Positions 1-7,772 of a stretch of DNA of 26,966 bases are shown in pieces. The number at the start of each line of letters is the position of its first letter. Positions within the stretch are counted from its first letter, which is position 1. The translations under genes were made by a program, and so were the position numbers. Below the pieces are notes generated by a model that worked only from the letters and a program-made list of their open reading frames with translations, was not told the origin of the DNA and searched no databases. Source of the DNA: Magnetaquiglobus sp039908105 (lineage in GTDB: Bacteria; Pseudomonadota; Magnetococcia; Magnetococcales; Magnetaquicoccaceae); assembly GCA_039908105.1 (NCBI GenBank), contig JAMOBI010000036.1:1-26966 (forward strand). Direction: 5' to 3'.

Positions 1-590
1 GGTACCACGGCATAGAGCCAAAAGGCCATGGCCATGAAGATCACGGTGAACATGATCGCCGGGTACATCAAGGCCCCTTTGGTCTCGCGCACGATCTTGT
101 CCACCTTGATCATGTGGCGCGAGGCATCCTGGATGGTCTTGTCCAGCGAGCCGGTCTCCTCGCCGATGCGCATCAAGAAGAGCGCGGTATCCGGGAAATA
201 GCGCTGCCATTTCCGGGCTGCGTCCGACAGGCTCGAACCGGAGTGGATGCGGTTGACCAGATCGCGTCCCACCTTGGCCAATGTCGGGTTGTCGTGTTCG
301 GCCAGGGAGTCCTGGACAGCGGCCACCACCGGAATACCGGCCTTGAGCATGATGGCGACGTTGTTCAACGCCTCGGCCATGGTGGCGACTTCGACCTTGG
401 TCTCGAAAAACCGTTCGAGTACCCCCCAGGTGGCGCCGAGCCAGGGATGGAGCGGATGGGCGAAGATCACCGTGCCGCCCTGGCGTTCCAAGTAAGCGAT
501 GGCGGAGAGGGGGCTATCGAACGGTAGATGGATCACTCCGCCTCTGACCATGCCTTCGCGGGCGATCAATTTATAGTGGAAATAGGCCAT
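1..590 (-). CDS. Type II secretion system F / PilC-family inner-membrane protein (3' part cut by window edge)
   Basis: Reading the minus strand from the ATG at 590 gives 196 codons without a stop up to the window edge. Residues about 65-195 match a T2SF domain: the segment MAEALNNVAIMLKAGIPVV is followed by an amphipathic region with SGSSLSDAARKW and the family-typical MRIGEETGSLDKTI. A hydrophobic membrane segment (ALMYPAIMFTVIFMAMAFW) begins at about residue 173. Proteins of this family are polytopic inner-membrane platform proteins of type II secretion or type IV pilus machines and contact the assembly ATPase. A full protein has about 400 residues, so roughly half is missing. The short N-terminal part before the T2SF domain is GspF/PilC-like, but which machine it serves cannot be told without neighbours to the left. 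The gene starts 36 bp beyond a repeat element that separates it from leuA. Confidence 0.8.
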   Translation of the reverse strand, partial: MAYFHYKLIAREGMVRGGVIHLPFDSPLSAIAYLERQGGTVIFAHPLHPWLGATWGVLERFFETKVEVATMAEALNNVAIMLKAGIPVVAAVQDSLAEHDNPTLAKVGRDLVNRIHSGSSLSDAARKWQRYFPDTALFLMRIGEETGSLDKTIQDASRHMIKVDKIVRETKGALMYPAIMFTVIFMAMAFWLYAVV

Positions 591-625
591 GGCGGTCACA
601 TGCAAAGGATGCGTCGTTACTATTG

Positions 626-822
626 AATCGCACCCATTTTGGGATGCGTGGTTTTTCGCAAGGCTGCGTGCAAGATGCGAGAGTTGTTTCCAAAAAACAA
701 AAAACGACGCTTCTTTTGAAGAGCGTGCCAAAGTCTAAAGTCAAAATCCTGGGAGAGGAATCTCCCAGACCCTCTCTTTTTTTTCACCAGTAAAAACCAG
801 ACATTCCAAGACGGGTGCGGTT
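626..822 (+). repeat. MITE-like intergenic repeat, copy A (slightly shortened)
   Basis: Copy A of a dispersed non-coding element. The outer ends read AATCGCACCCATTTTGG on the left and CGGGTGCGGTT on the right, an imperfect terminal inverted repeat. Inside is the family hairpin CTGGGAGA-N4-TCTCCCAG followed by CCCTCTC and a run of T. It is about 30 bp shorter than the other copies because the middle (the GCATTTTT/AAAAATGC hairpin) is missing. The right end lies 9 bp from the leuA stop codon, so it forms the leuA 3' flank. Confidence 0.8.
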
Positions 823-831
823 GAACCACCC

Positions 832-2367
832 TCACACGCCGGTTTGCGTTTGGGCCGGCTTGCGCGCCAATTTGGCCAGGGCATTCAAAAAAGCCAATGC
901 GGACGCCACCACCACGTCGTTGTCCACCCCGCGCCCTTGCACCGAACGCTCGTCCCGCTCCATGTTGACGATCACATCTGCCTGGGCATCGATCCCGCCC
1001 GTGATGGCCCGCACTTCATAACGCTGCAACCGCACCTCATTGGCTCCCGGAACCAGATTGGTGATCGCGTTGAACACCGCGTGAATCGCCCCCTCGCCCC
1101 ACCCGGCGCCACGCTCGGCATGTCCGTTCACCTGGATCTCCACTGCGGCCACCGGCGTATCCTCGGTGCCCGAAGCCACATGCAGACGGGTGAGTTTGTA
1201 AGGATCGGACTCACGCACCACCTCGTCATCCACCAGGGCGCGAATGTCATCGTCGAAGAGGTTTTTCTTCTTATCGGCCAAATCCTTGAAACGCTGCAAG
1301 ATCCGCTCGACCTGCGCTTCGGGCAGCTGATAACCCAACTCGCGCAACCGCTCGGAGAAGGCGTGACGTCCGGAGTGTTTCCCCAGTACCAGCCGATTGG
1401 CAGCCAACCCCACCGAGGCCGGGGTCATGATCTCGTAGGTCGAGGCATCCTTGAGCATGCCATCCTGATGGATGCCCGATTCGTGCGCAAAGGCGTTGGC
1501 GCCGACAATCGCCTTGTTGGGCTGGATCGGGAAACCGGTGATGCGCGACACCAACCGCGAGGCAGCGGTGATCTCCTCGGTAATGACATCGGTGTGATAG
1601 GGCATGATGTCGCGCCGGGTACGCAGCGCCATCACCACCTCTTCGAGCGCGGCATTGCCGGCCCGCTCGCCCAGGCCATTGATGGTGCACTCCACCTGCC
1701 GGGCGCCGTTGCGCACCGCAGCCAGCGAATTGGCGGTCGCCAATCCCAGATCGTTGTGACAGTGGACCGAGATCACCGCGCGGTGGACATTGGGCACACG
1801 CGACATCAATTGATGGATCCGCTCGCCAAATTCATGCGGCAACGTATAGCCCACGGTATCCGGAATGTTGACCGTGGTGGCCCCGGCATCGATCACCGCC
1901 TCGACGATACGGCACAAGAAATCCATTTCCGAACGGCCCGCGTCCTCGGCGGACCATTCGACATTCGCCGTATAGCGCTTGGCCCGTTTGACCCCAGCGA
2001 TCGCGGCCTCGACCACCTGGTCGGGCGCCATGCCGAGTTTGTGCCGCATGTGGATCGGACTGGTGGCAATGAAGAGATGAATGCGCGGATTGACCCCCTC
2101 GCGCAGTGCCTCCCAGGCGCGGTCGATATCCGCATCACGGGCGCGGGCCAGTCCGGCCACCGAGCAGTCGCGGATGGAGCGGGCGATGGTGCGTACCGCT
2201 TCGAAGTTGCCGGGCGAGGAGATCGGAAAACCGGCTTCGATCACATCGACTTTCAGCTTTTCCAGCTGCCGGGCCACACGCAGCTTCTCATCGGCGGTCA
2301 TCGAGGCGCCGGGGGACTGTTCGCCGTCCCGAAGCGTGGTATCAAAAATGAAAACTTTCTCCGACAT
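832..2367 (-). CDS. leuA: 2-isopropylmalate synthase
   Basis: LeuA condenses acetyl-CoA with 2-oxoisovalerate, the first committed step of leucine synthesis. The 511-residue protein has the normal family length. The TIM-barrel HMGL-like domain opens with TTLRDGEQSPGASM at residues about 9-22. It continues with the metal-binding HCHNDLGLATANSL, the NGLGERAGNAALEE motif and GANAFAHESGIHQDGMLK. The C-terminal region (about 360-495) matches the LeuA allosteric leucine-binding domain. An in-frame ATG at 2409 would extend it by 14 residues and overlap pssA, but an AGGAGG Shine-Dalgarno lies 7 nt before the ATG at 2367, so I chose that. It is last in the ilv-psd-pssA-leuA series, 38 bp after pssA, and is followed directly by repeat copy A. 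Confidence 0.96.
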   Translation of the reverse strand: MSEKVFIFDTTLRDGEQSPGASMTADEKLRVARQLEKLKVDVIEAGFPISSPGNFEAVRTIARSIRDCSVAGLARARDADIDRAWEALREGVNPRIHLFIATSPIHMRHKLGMAPDQVVEAAIAGVKRAKRYTANVEWSAEDAGRSEMDFLCRIVEAVIDAGATTVNIPDTVGYTLPHEFGERIHQLMSRVPNVHRAVISVHCHNDLGLATANSLAAVRNGARQVECTINGLGERAGNAALEEVVMALRTRRDIMPYHTDVITEEITAASRLVSRITGFPIQPNKAIVGANAFAHESGIHQDGMLKDASTYEIMTPASVGLAANRLVLGKHSGRHAFSERLRELGYQLPEAQVERILQRFKDLADKKKNLFDDDIRALVDDEVVRESDPYKLTRLHVASGTEDTPVAAVEIQVNGHAERGAGWGEGAIHAVFNAITNLVPGANEVRLQRYEVRAITGGIDAQADVIVNMERDERSVQGRGVDNDVVVASALAFLNALAKLARKPAQTQTGV

Positions 2368-2405
2368 GGTCATCCCTCCTGGAGCACCCTGTCCGTGTAT
2401 CTCTG

Positions 2406-3257
2406 TCAAGCGTGGCGGTTGTCGGACTCCGGCTCGGCATCGTGTTCGGCTTCGTTGAACTCCTTCACCTCGTCCTCCTCCTCCTCCTCGCCTTCAGCCA
2501 ACAGCCTGCGGTATTCGCGATGGCTCGAATAGGCGGAGAGCAGATAGGCCCAACCGACCGCAAACAGCGTGACCGCCATGTGGATGGTGAGCACAGTGAT
2601 GAAGATCACGGCAGCGACCAGGGTGAAAAAGGGGCGTTTGCGATGCCAGTTGAACTCCTTGAAACTGCGGAAGCGGATGCCGCTCACCATCAGAATGCCG
2701 AGGGCATAGACCAGCACCAGCGGCAACCAGCGCCAGAATTCGGAAATGCCGGCCTCGGCCCGTCCGGCAGCGGGTGCAATGCCCAGATCCACGTAGAAGA
2801 GCACCGTGGCCGCCAGAACACCGGCGGCAGCCGGGATCGGCAGCCCCTGAAAGTAGCGTTTGGCAACCGCTTCGATCGGTGCGGCCTTCTGCACGTTGAA
2901 ACGGGCCAGGCGCAGCGCGCCGCAAACCGCAAACAGAAACGCCCCGGCCCAGCCGACGCGGGCGAACGGCGTCAAGGCCCACTGATGGATCAAAACCGCT
3001 GGCGCAATGCCGAAGGAGAGGAAATCGGCCAGGCTGTCGTACTCCTTGCCAAATGCCGAGGTGGCGTTCATGGCGCGGGCCACGCGGCCATCGAGTCCGT
3101 CGAACACGCCGGCCACCAGAATCGCCATGGCCCCCTGCTGGTAGCTGCCGGACAAGGCGGCCATGATGGCGTAGAAGCCGAAAAACATGCCGCCCGTGGT
3201 CAACAGGCACGGAAAGATGATCGCCCCTTTCCTGGGATTCTCGCTCGGTTCGCTCAC
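2406..3257 (-). CDS. pssA: CDP-diacylglycerol--serine O-phosphatidyltransferase
   Basis: PssA makes phosphatidylserine from CDP-diacylglycerol and serine at the inner membrane. The 283-residue protein has the CDP-alcohol phosphotransferase signature at residues about 53-78 (DGLDGRVARAMN followed by FGKEYDSLAD, giving the DGxxAR...G...D...D pattern) and several hydrophobic helices. The start is a GTG at 3257 preceded by a weak GAGAG. The last 40 or so residues are strikingly acidic (EGEEEEEDEVKEF), a likely cytoplasmic tail of unknown role that I do not recall as a conserved part of the family. It lies 51 bp downstream of psd, whose enzyme uses its product, so the two steps to phosphatidylethanolamine are co-transcribed. 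Confidence 0.95.
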   Translation of the reverse strand: MSEPSENPRKGAIIFPCLLTTGGMFFGFYAIMAALSGSYQQGAMAILVAGVFDGLDGRVARAMNATSAFGKEYDSLADFLSFGIAPAVLIHQWALTPFARVGWAGAFLFAVCGALRLARFNVQKAAPIEAVAKRYFQGLPIPAAAGVLAATVLFYVDLGIAPAAGRAEAGISEFWRWLPLVLVYALGILMVSGIRFRSFKEFNWHRKRPFFTLVAAVIFITVLTIHMAVTLFAVGWAYLLSAYSSHREYRRLLAEGEEEEEDEVKEFNEAEHDAEPESDNRHA

Positions 3258-3308
3258 GGTGGTTGCTCTCGTTGGTAATACGAATCCAATACAGTTTTGA
3301 TCCGGATG

Positions 3309-3947
3309 TTACAGCCGGGCGATGATGGTCTCACCCGCGCGGGTCTGATCACCCAGGGCCGGTTCGATCCTGGCTGTGAGCGGCAGATAGACATCCACCC
3401 GCGAGCCGAAGCGGATCAGACCGAACCGCTCCCCTGCGGCCTTGGCGTCTCCGGCCTTCAAGTAGCAGACGATGCGCCGTGCCACCAGACCGGCCACCTG
3501 CACGAAGGAGATCGACACCCCGTCGCGGGTCTGGGCATGCACCTCCATGCGTTCGTTTTCGATCGAGGCCTTATCCAGGGCAGCATTCAGGAATTTGCCC
3601 GGATGATAGGCCACCTCGCGCACCTGGCCATCGATGGGAAAGCGGTTCACATGCACGCTGAAGACATTCATGAAGATCGAAAACTTGCGTGCCGGCAGGC
3701 CGGAGAGCGGGGCAGTGGTCTCTTCGATGGCCACCACCCGGCCATCCGCCGGGGCGATCACCAGACCCGCCCCTTGCGGGGTCACCCGTTCCGGATCGCG
3801 GAAGAACCAGACGCACCAGCCGGCCAGGATCCACAGCACCCCCTGGAGCAGGGGGTGGGCGTGCAGGGCGCTGCCGGCCACAGCCACGGCCACGAATCCG
3901 GCGATGAATGGCAGACCTTCCTTGGCCACTGGCGAACGTGACGACAT
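3309..3947 (-). CDS. psd: Phosphatidylserine decarboxylase proenzyme (short type)
   Basis: Psd converts phosphatidylserine to phosphatidylethanolamine and is membrane-bound. The 212-residue length fits the short form of the family. Two hydrophobic segments occur near the N terminus (residues about 13-47), followed by FFRDPER and the conserved APADGRVV. The self-cleavage site is visible as RFGSRVDVYLP: cleavage between Gly181 and Ser182 would yield the small pyruvoyl subunit. The start at 3947 has GGAGA 6 nt upstream. An in-frame ATG at 4010 would place 21 extra residues inside a hairpin array, so I rejected it. It is followed by pssA and preceded by a 337-bp structured gap after ilvC, so it may have its own leader. 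Confidence 0.95.
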   Translation of the reverse strand: MSSRSPVAKEGLPFIAGFVAVAVAGSALHAHPLLQGVLWILAGWCVWFFRDPERVTPQGAGLVIAPADGRVVAIEETTAPLSGLPARKFSIFMNVFSVHVNRFPIDGQVREVAYHPGKFLNAALDKASIENERMEVHAQTRDGVSISFVQVAGLVARRIVCYLKAGDAKAAGERFGLIRFGSRVDVYLPLTARIEPALGDQTRAGETIIARL

Positions 3948-3993
3948 GATCAATCTCCGATACGATCCAAATAAAGTTGAGCTGCCAAACGGC

Positions 3994-4070
3994 GGGGTCC
4001 AGGGGCCCAAGGCCCCTGGTGGGATCCAAGGGCGAAGCCCTTGGTGGGGTCCAGGGGCGAAGCCCTTGGG
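3994..4070. repeat. Array of three tandem GC-rich hairpins
   Basis: Three units of 25-27 bp follow each other without spacers, each a near-perfect hairpin. The first has arms CCAGGGGCC/GGCCCCTGG around CAA. The second has CCAAGGGC/GCCCTTGG around GAA. The third is the same with one G.T pair. They lie 46 bp upstream of the psd start, so they would form part of the psd leader RNA, or act as REP-type intergenic sequences. Confidence 0.75.
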
Positions 4071-4200
4071 ACTTTGTTTTTGACTTTAGCGCGCTCTTCT
4101 CAAGAAGCATTTTTCGCGTTTTTTGCGAAAAATGCGCCGCGCGCGGCCTTCGTGAGCGTCGTTTCCGCTTTTTAAAAGCGCGCTAAAGACAAATTCAAAA
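4071..4200. repeat. Core-only relative (copy B) of the MITE-like repeat
   Basis: This stretch shares the internal core of the dispersed repeat (TTTGACTTTAGCGCGCTCTT, then AGAAGCATTTTT and AATGCGCCGC) but lacks the family's terminal ends. It is itself palindromic: TTTAGCGCGCT (4085-4095) pairs with AGCGCGCTAAA (4177-4187), and GCATTTTTCGC (4107-4117) pairs with GCGAAAAATGC (4125-4135). It sits between ilvC and psd and, with the hairpins on either side, fills the whole 337-bp gap. Confidence 0.6.
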
Positions 4201-4228
4201 CCTTGGGGACTTCGTACCCAAACCCCTA

Positions 4229-4251
4229 CCGGGGGCGGTGACCGCCCCCGG
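4229..4251. terminator. Strong GC hairpin downstream of ilvC
   Basis: CCGGGGGCGGT and ACCGCCCCCGG are perfect 11-bp arms around a single G, 33 bp beyond the ilvC stop. No T-run follows in the ilvC direction, so it is not a classical intrinsic terminator. It may pause transcription, protect a 3' end, or be another REP-type sequence. Confidence 0.45.
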
Positions 4252-4284
4252 ACCCCCGCAACGGTTAAATCAACAACCGCATCA

Positions 4285-5301
4285 TCAGTTCTTGGTCTTG
4301 TCCACCAACTTGCCCTTGCGAATCCACGGCATCATCTCACGCAACCCGGCACCCACCTTCTCGATCGGATGCTCCATGCCACGCCGCCGCAACGCCTGGA
4401 AATGGGCCCGCCCGGCCATGTTCTCCAAAATCCACTCGCGGGCAAAGGCACCGGTCTGGATCTCGTCGAGAATCTTCTTCATCTCCTGCTTGGTGGCTGC
4501 ATTGACCACCCGCGGACCACGGGTCACATCGCCATACTCGGCGGTGTTCGAGATCGAATAACGCATGTTGGCGATCCCACCCTCGTAGATCAGATCCACG
4601 ATCAGCTTGGTCTCGTGCAGACACTCGAAATAGGCCATCTCCGGCGCATAACCGGCCTCGACCAGGGTCTCGAAACCGGCCTGGATCAACGCCGTGATGC
4701 CGCCGCACAACACCGCCTGCTCGCCGAACAGATCGGTTTCGGTCTCCTCGCGGAACGAAGTTTCGATGATGCCGGCACGCCCGCCACCGTTGGCCGAGGC
4801 ATAGGCCAACGCGATCGCCTTGGCCTTGCCGGTGGCATCCTGATGGATGGCGATCAAACTCGGCACGCCGCCACCCTTGAGATACTCGGCGCGCACCAGA
4901 TGGCCGGGGCCTTTCGGCGCAACCAGAAAGACATCCACCCCCTTGGGCGGATCGATCTGGCCGAAGTGGATGTTGAAACCGTGCGCAAAGACCAACGCCG
5001 CGCCATTTTTCAGATTCGGGGCCACATCCTCGCGATAGACGCGCGCCTGATGCTCGTCCGGCACCAGGATCATCACCACATCCGCGCCAGCGACCGCCGC
5101 AGCAACCTCTTTCACATTCAAACCAGCGCCCTCGGCCTTGGCCCAGGAGGAGGAGTCACGACGCAGACCCACGGTAACATTCACGCCGGAATCCTTGAGA
5201 TTCTGGGCATGGGCATGACCCTGGGAACCATAACCGATGATCGCCACCTGCCGGGAACGGATCTCGTTCAAGTCGGCGTCGCTGTCGTAGTAGACTTTCA
5301 T
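4285..5301 (-). CDS. ilvC: Ketol-acid reductoisomerase (class I)
   Basis: IlvC isomerises and reduces acetolactate or acetohydroxybutyrate with NAD(P)H and Mg2+, the second common step of valine and isoleucine synthesis. The 338-residue length fits class I enzymes. The Rossmann motif GYGSQGHAHAQNL lies at residues about 23-35. The all-helical C-terminal domain carries the metal-binding acids in ETETDLFGEQ and FECLHETKLI, plus YSISNTAEYGD. The ATG at 5301 has AAAGG about 10 nt upstream. It lies 107 bp after ilvH and is followed by a hairpin-rich gap before psd. No feature looks abnormal. Confidence 0.97.
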   Translation of the reverse strand: MKVYYDSDADLNEIRSRQVAIIGYGSQGHAHAQNLKDSGVNVTVGLRRDSSSWAKAEGAGLNVKEVAAAVAGADVVMILVPDEHQARVYREDVAPNLKNGAALVFAHGFNIHFGQIDPPKGVDVFLVAPKGPGHLVRAEYLKGGGVPSLIAIHQDATGKAKAIALAYASANGGGRAGIIETSFREETETDLFGEQAVLCGGITALIQAGFETLVEAGYAPEMAYFECLHETKLIVDLIYEGGIANMRYSISNTAEYGDVTRGPRVVNAATKQEMKKILDEIQTGAFAREWILENMAGRAHFQALRRRGMEHPIEKVGAGLREMMPWIRKGKLVDKTKN

Positions 5302-5408
5302 GGATGCTTAACCTTTTGTCTGGAATAAAGAGGAGGCGCGGCCCATCAAGACGGACAGCCAGGCCGCGCGCTTGAAATCGTTCATGATGAGGCCAAAACG
5401 GTCCGGAT

Positions 5409-5912
5409 TCAATGGGTGTTTTTGGAAACCATCCCCTTGTCGCCGCGCGACAGAGCCACGAGTCCGGTACGCACCATTTCGGTGACACCCAGCGGGGTCA
5501 ACAGGGCCAGACAGGCATCGAGCTTGCTCGAATCGCCGGTCACCTCGATCATGAACGAGGTCGGGGTGGCATCAACCACACGCGAACGGAAGATGTCGGC
5601 AATGCGCAACACCTCGGCGCGCGTCTCGCGATCGGTGGCGATCTTCACCAGCATCAACTCGCGCTCCACATGCGCCCCGCCGGTGAGATCCGCCACCTGG
5701 ATCACTGGCACCAGTTTGTTGAGCTGCTTTAGAATCTGCTCGATGATCGAGTCTTCGCCGCGCGTCACCAGCGTGATGCGCGAGGTCTCGCCATCGCCGA
5801 CCGGGGCCACGGTGAGGGTTTCGATGTTGAACCCCCGCGCGGAAAAGAGTCCCACCACCCGGGACAACACCCCGGCTTCGTTTTCCACCAACACCGATAT
5901 GACGTGACGCAT
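5409..5912 (-). CDS. ilvH: Acetolactate synthase small (regulatory) subunit
   Basis: This 167-residue protein is the regulatory subunit that activates the IlvB/IlvI catalytic subunit and confers valine feedback inhibition. The N-terminal ACT domain starts MRHVISVLVENEAGVLSRVV with the typical ARGFNIETLTV. The second half (about 84-158) matches the small-subunit C-terminal domain (RELMLVKI, FMIEVTGDSSKLDACLALL). AGGAGG lies 5 nt before the ATG. Normally it directly follows the large-subunit gene. Here a Fic gene and a repeat element (together about 1.8 kb) lie between the two. Confidence 0.96.
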   Translation of the reverse strand: MRHVISVLVENEAGVLSRVVGLFSARGFNIETLTVAPVGDGETSRITLVTRGEDSIIEQILKQLNKLVPVIQVADLTGGAHVERELMLVKIATDRETRAEVLRIADIFRSRVVDATPTSFMIEVTGDSSKLDACLALLTPLGVTEMVRTGLVALSRGDKGMVSKNTH

Positions 5913-5992
5913 GGCGCCCTCCTGACACGATTGCTTCCCTAAGGTTTAACGTAATTCAAATCTCACAAAACGTCAACGCGAACCCCATGGCT

Positions 5993-7498
5993 TCACGCCG
6001 CGCCATTCTCTCCCAGCATCTCACGAGCCACCGATTTGTGCCACTCGGCCAGCCCGATGGCCAGGGACTCTTCTAACCATGGCTTGAACCGAGCCACGAC
6101 ACTCCCCTCATCTTCTTTATAATTAAACTGGAAGAACTCTGACGAGGCTGGTTGAGGGTCGCTATATTTATACCGTTGACCCTGCTTTGGTTTCCCACGA
6201 AATATCGTAAAGCTCGATACAGCGATTACCCCTTTATTGACAGGTCCAATACCATGAAAAGATACGACAAAATCCATCAAAATATTTGAATTAATTGATA
6301 TAATAATAACGGCATGGTACATATCAAACAATGCTTGATAATTAAAATGTTTGCTAATTTGCTCAACATTGTTTTCAAAAGCTAGACCAAATGGTCCGTT
6401 ATTGTTACCAAGTGTAATCTCTAAATCGTAGCTGTCTGACCTTGGAATTTGCAAAGCCTTTTTGTTAAATTCAAAATAGCTCTCAATCTCTTTTGTGCGT
6501 ATTTTAGTTAATTCAAACAATAAATCTGCCAATAAAATAACGTCGCTCCAACGTTCATCTCTCTGAAGTCTATTTCTTAACAACCTTAACCCCGAACTCA
6601 AAATCGCCTCGGCGTGGCGGTTCTCCGGGAGTTGCTGTTCAACTTCCAACGCCTTCAGGATCGAACGCCTCTGACCACGAACAAACAAATCACAAAGCGA
6701 TTTCAACCGCCCCTGATCGGCCTGCTCTAAAGCCTCAATGTAGACCCGGCGCTCCTCATCGCGGATCACCAGCGGAAAGAGACCATGCTTGATGAAGACC
6801 AGGCTGGACAGGGCGCGGGCCACCCGGCCATTGCCGTCCTGAAACGGGTGAATCTGGGTGAAGCGGTGGTGCAGGAAAGCAGCGAGCACCTCCGGCGGCG
6901 TCCTGTTGTGAACATGCCTGTGGTACCAGGCGAGCAAGCACTCCATCTCGTCCGAGACGAATTCCGGGGGACAATACGGGTGAAAAAAACCGTCCTCGCG
7001 CCGGGGATTGTTGGGTTGCTGCTTGTACTCCCCTTTCAAAAGTTTCACTTCGATCCGGCGGCCATCCGGGGTTTCGGCGGGAATCGACTCCTGTTGCCGG
7101 GTGAACTCGGCGTGCAGCTCGCGGATGTAGCTTTCGGACAGCGCCCGTTCGCTCTTGACGAAATCGAACAGTCCCTGCACCACATGACGCTGATCCTGAA
7201 TCAGCGCCGCCACCCCCTCGGCCTGGTCGCGGCTCATGTTGCCGCGATGAGCGATCAGGCTGGCCTCGATCCCCTGCTCGATCAAAAGCTCGGTGACGCC
7301 ACGATCCCAGTGATAGAGCCGCTCGATCAGGCCGGTCTCGATCGCCCACTCGCGGTACAGACGCCGCATGAACTCCTGAAAGACCCCGCTCCCCTCCAAC
7401 GCCTGCCGGCGCTCCTCCCACACCTGGGCGAGCGCGAACAGCTCGGAGCTGGCAAGTGCAGCGACATCCTCCAGATCGGTGATAAAGGCGTATTCCAT
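5993..7498 (-). CDS. Fic-domain protein (probable AMP/nucleotide transferase)
   Basis: A 501-residue protein with the canonical Fic active-site loop HPFQDGNGRVAR at residues about 213-224. The His is the catalytic base and the Gly-Asn-Gly-Arg part binds the nucleotide phosphates. Flanking text (PPEVLAAFLHHRFTQIHPF, LVFIKHGLFPLVI) is typical of the family. Fic enzymes usually AMPylate protein hydroxyls; the target here is unknown. I could not confidently place an inhibitory [ST]xxxE[GN] helix; SLIAHRGN at about 87-94 is only loosely similar. The part after about residue 300 (6100-6600) is clearly AT-rich compared with the GC-rich first half and neighbours, suggesting foreign or chimeric origin. 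The ATG at 7498 is preceded by a weak AGGTG; an upstream start at 7549 would run into repeat copy C. It interrupts the usual ilvB-ilvH pair. Confidence 0.88.
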   Translation of the reverse strand: MEYAFITDLEDVAALASSELFALAQVWEERRQALEGSGVFQEFMRRLYREWAIETGLIERLYHWDRGVTELLIEQGIEASLIAHRGNMSRDQAEGVAALIQDQRHVVQGLFDFVKSERALSESYIRELHAEFTRQQESIPAETPDGRRIEVKLLKGEYKQQPNNPRREDGFFHPYCPPEFVSDEMECLLAWYHRHVHNRTPPEVLAAFLHHRFTQIHPFQDGNGRVARALSSLVFIKHGLFPLVIRDEERRVYIEALEQADQGRLKSLCDLFVRGQRRSILKALEVEQQLPENRHAEAILSSGLRLLRNRLQRDERWSDVILLADLLFELTKIRTKEIESYFEFNKKALQIPRSDSYDLEITLGNNNGPFGLAFENNVEQISKHFNYQALFDMYHAVIIISINSNILMDFVVSFHGIGPVNKGVIAVSSFTIFRGKPKQGQRYKYSDPQPASSEFFQFNYKEDEGSVVARFKPWLEESLAIGLAEWHKSVAREMLGENGAA

Positions 7499-7541
7499 GG
7501 CACCTGGCACCGGACAAGAAAAACCGGCGCAGCTCCTCCCA

Positions 7542-7772
7542 AACCGCAATCTTTACGGGATGCGTGGTTTTCCGCAAGGCCGCGTGCAAGATGCACAGAG
7601 TCGTTTCTAAAAAGCGGAAATGACTCTCGCGAAGGCGGCGCGCGGCGCATTTTTCGCAAAAAAACCTTTTAAAGAGCGCGCTTAAAGCCAAAGTCAAAAC
7701 CCTGGGAGAGGAATCTCCCAGACCCGCTCTTTTTTTTCAGCAATAAAACCATGTATCCAAAATTGGCGCGGT
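7542..7772 (+). repeat. MITE-like intergenic repeat, copy C
   Basis: A 231-bp copy bounded by AACCGCA on the left and TGGCGCGGT on the right. It contains the family blocks GGGATGCGTGGTTTTCCGCA, GCGTGCAAGATGCACAGAGT, a GCGCATTTTTCGCAAAAA segment, GTCAAAACCCTGGGAGAGGA and the CTGGGAGA/TCTCCCAG hairpin followed by CCCGCTC and eight T. The right end overlaps the ilvB stop codon (7772-7774), so the element supplies the end of that gene. Confidence 0.85.

Noticed and set aside
844..2532. A 562-codon open frame on the plus strand opposite leuA
   Set aside because: It is the mirror of the GC-rich leuA coding strand, has no recognisable domain, and leuA shows all its family motifs.
3994..4070. Three regularly spaced repeats considered as a CRISPR array
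   Set aside because: The units are contiguous hairpins without spacers, and no cas genes occur.
7542..7772. Repeat hairpin CTGGGAGA/TCTCCCAG plus T-run taken as an intrinsic terminator of ilvB
   Set aside because: The T-run follows the hairpin on the plus strand, but ilvB is read on the minus strand, where an A-run precedes the stem. It is not a standard terminator for the upstream gene.
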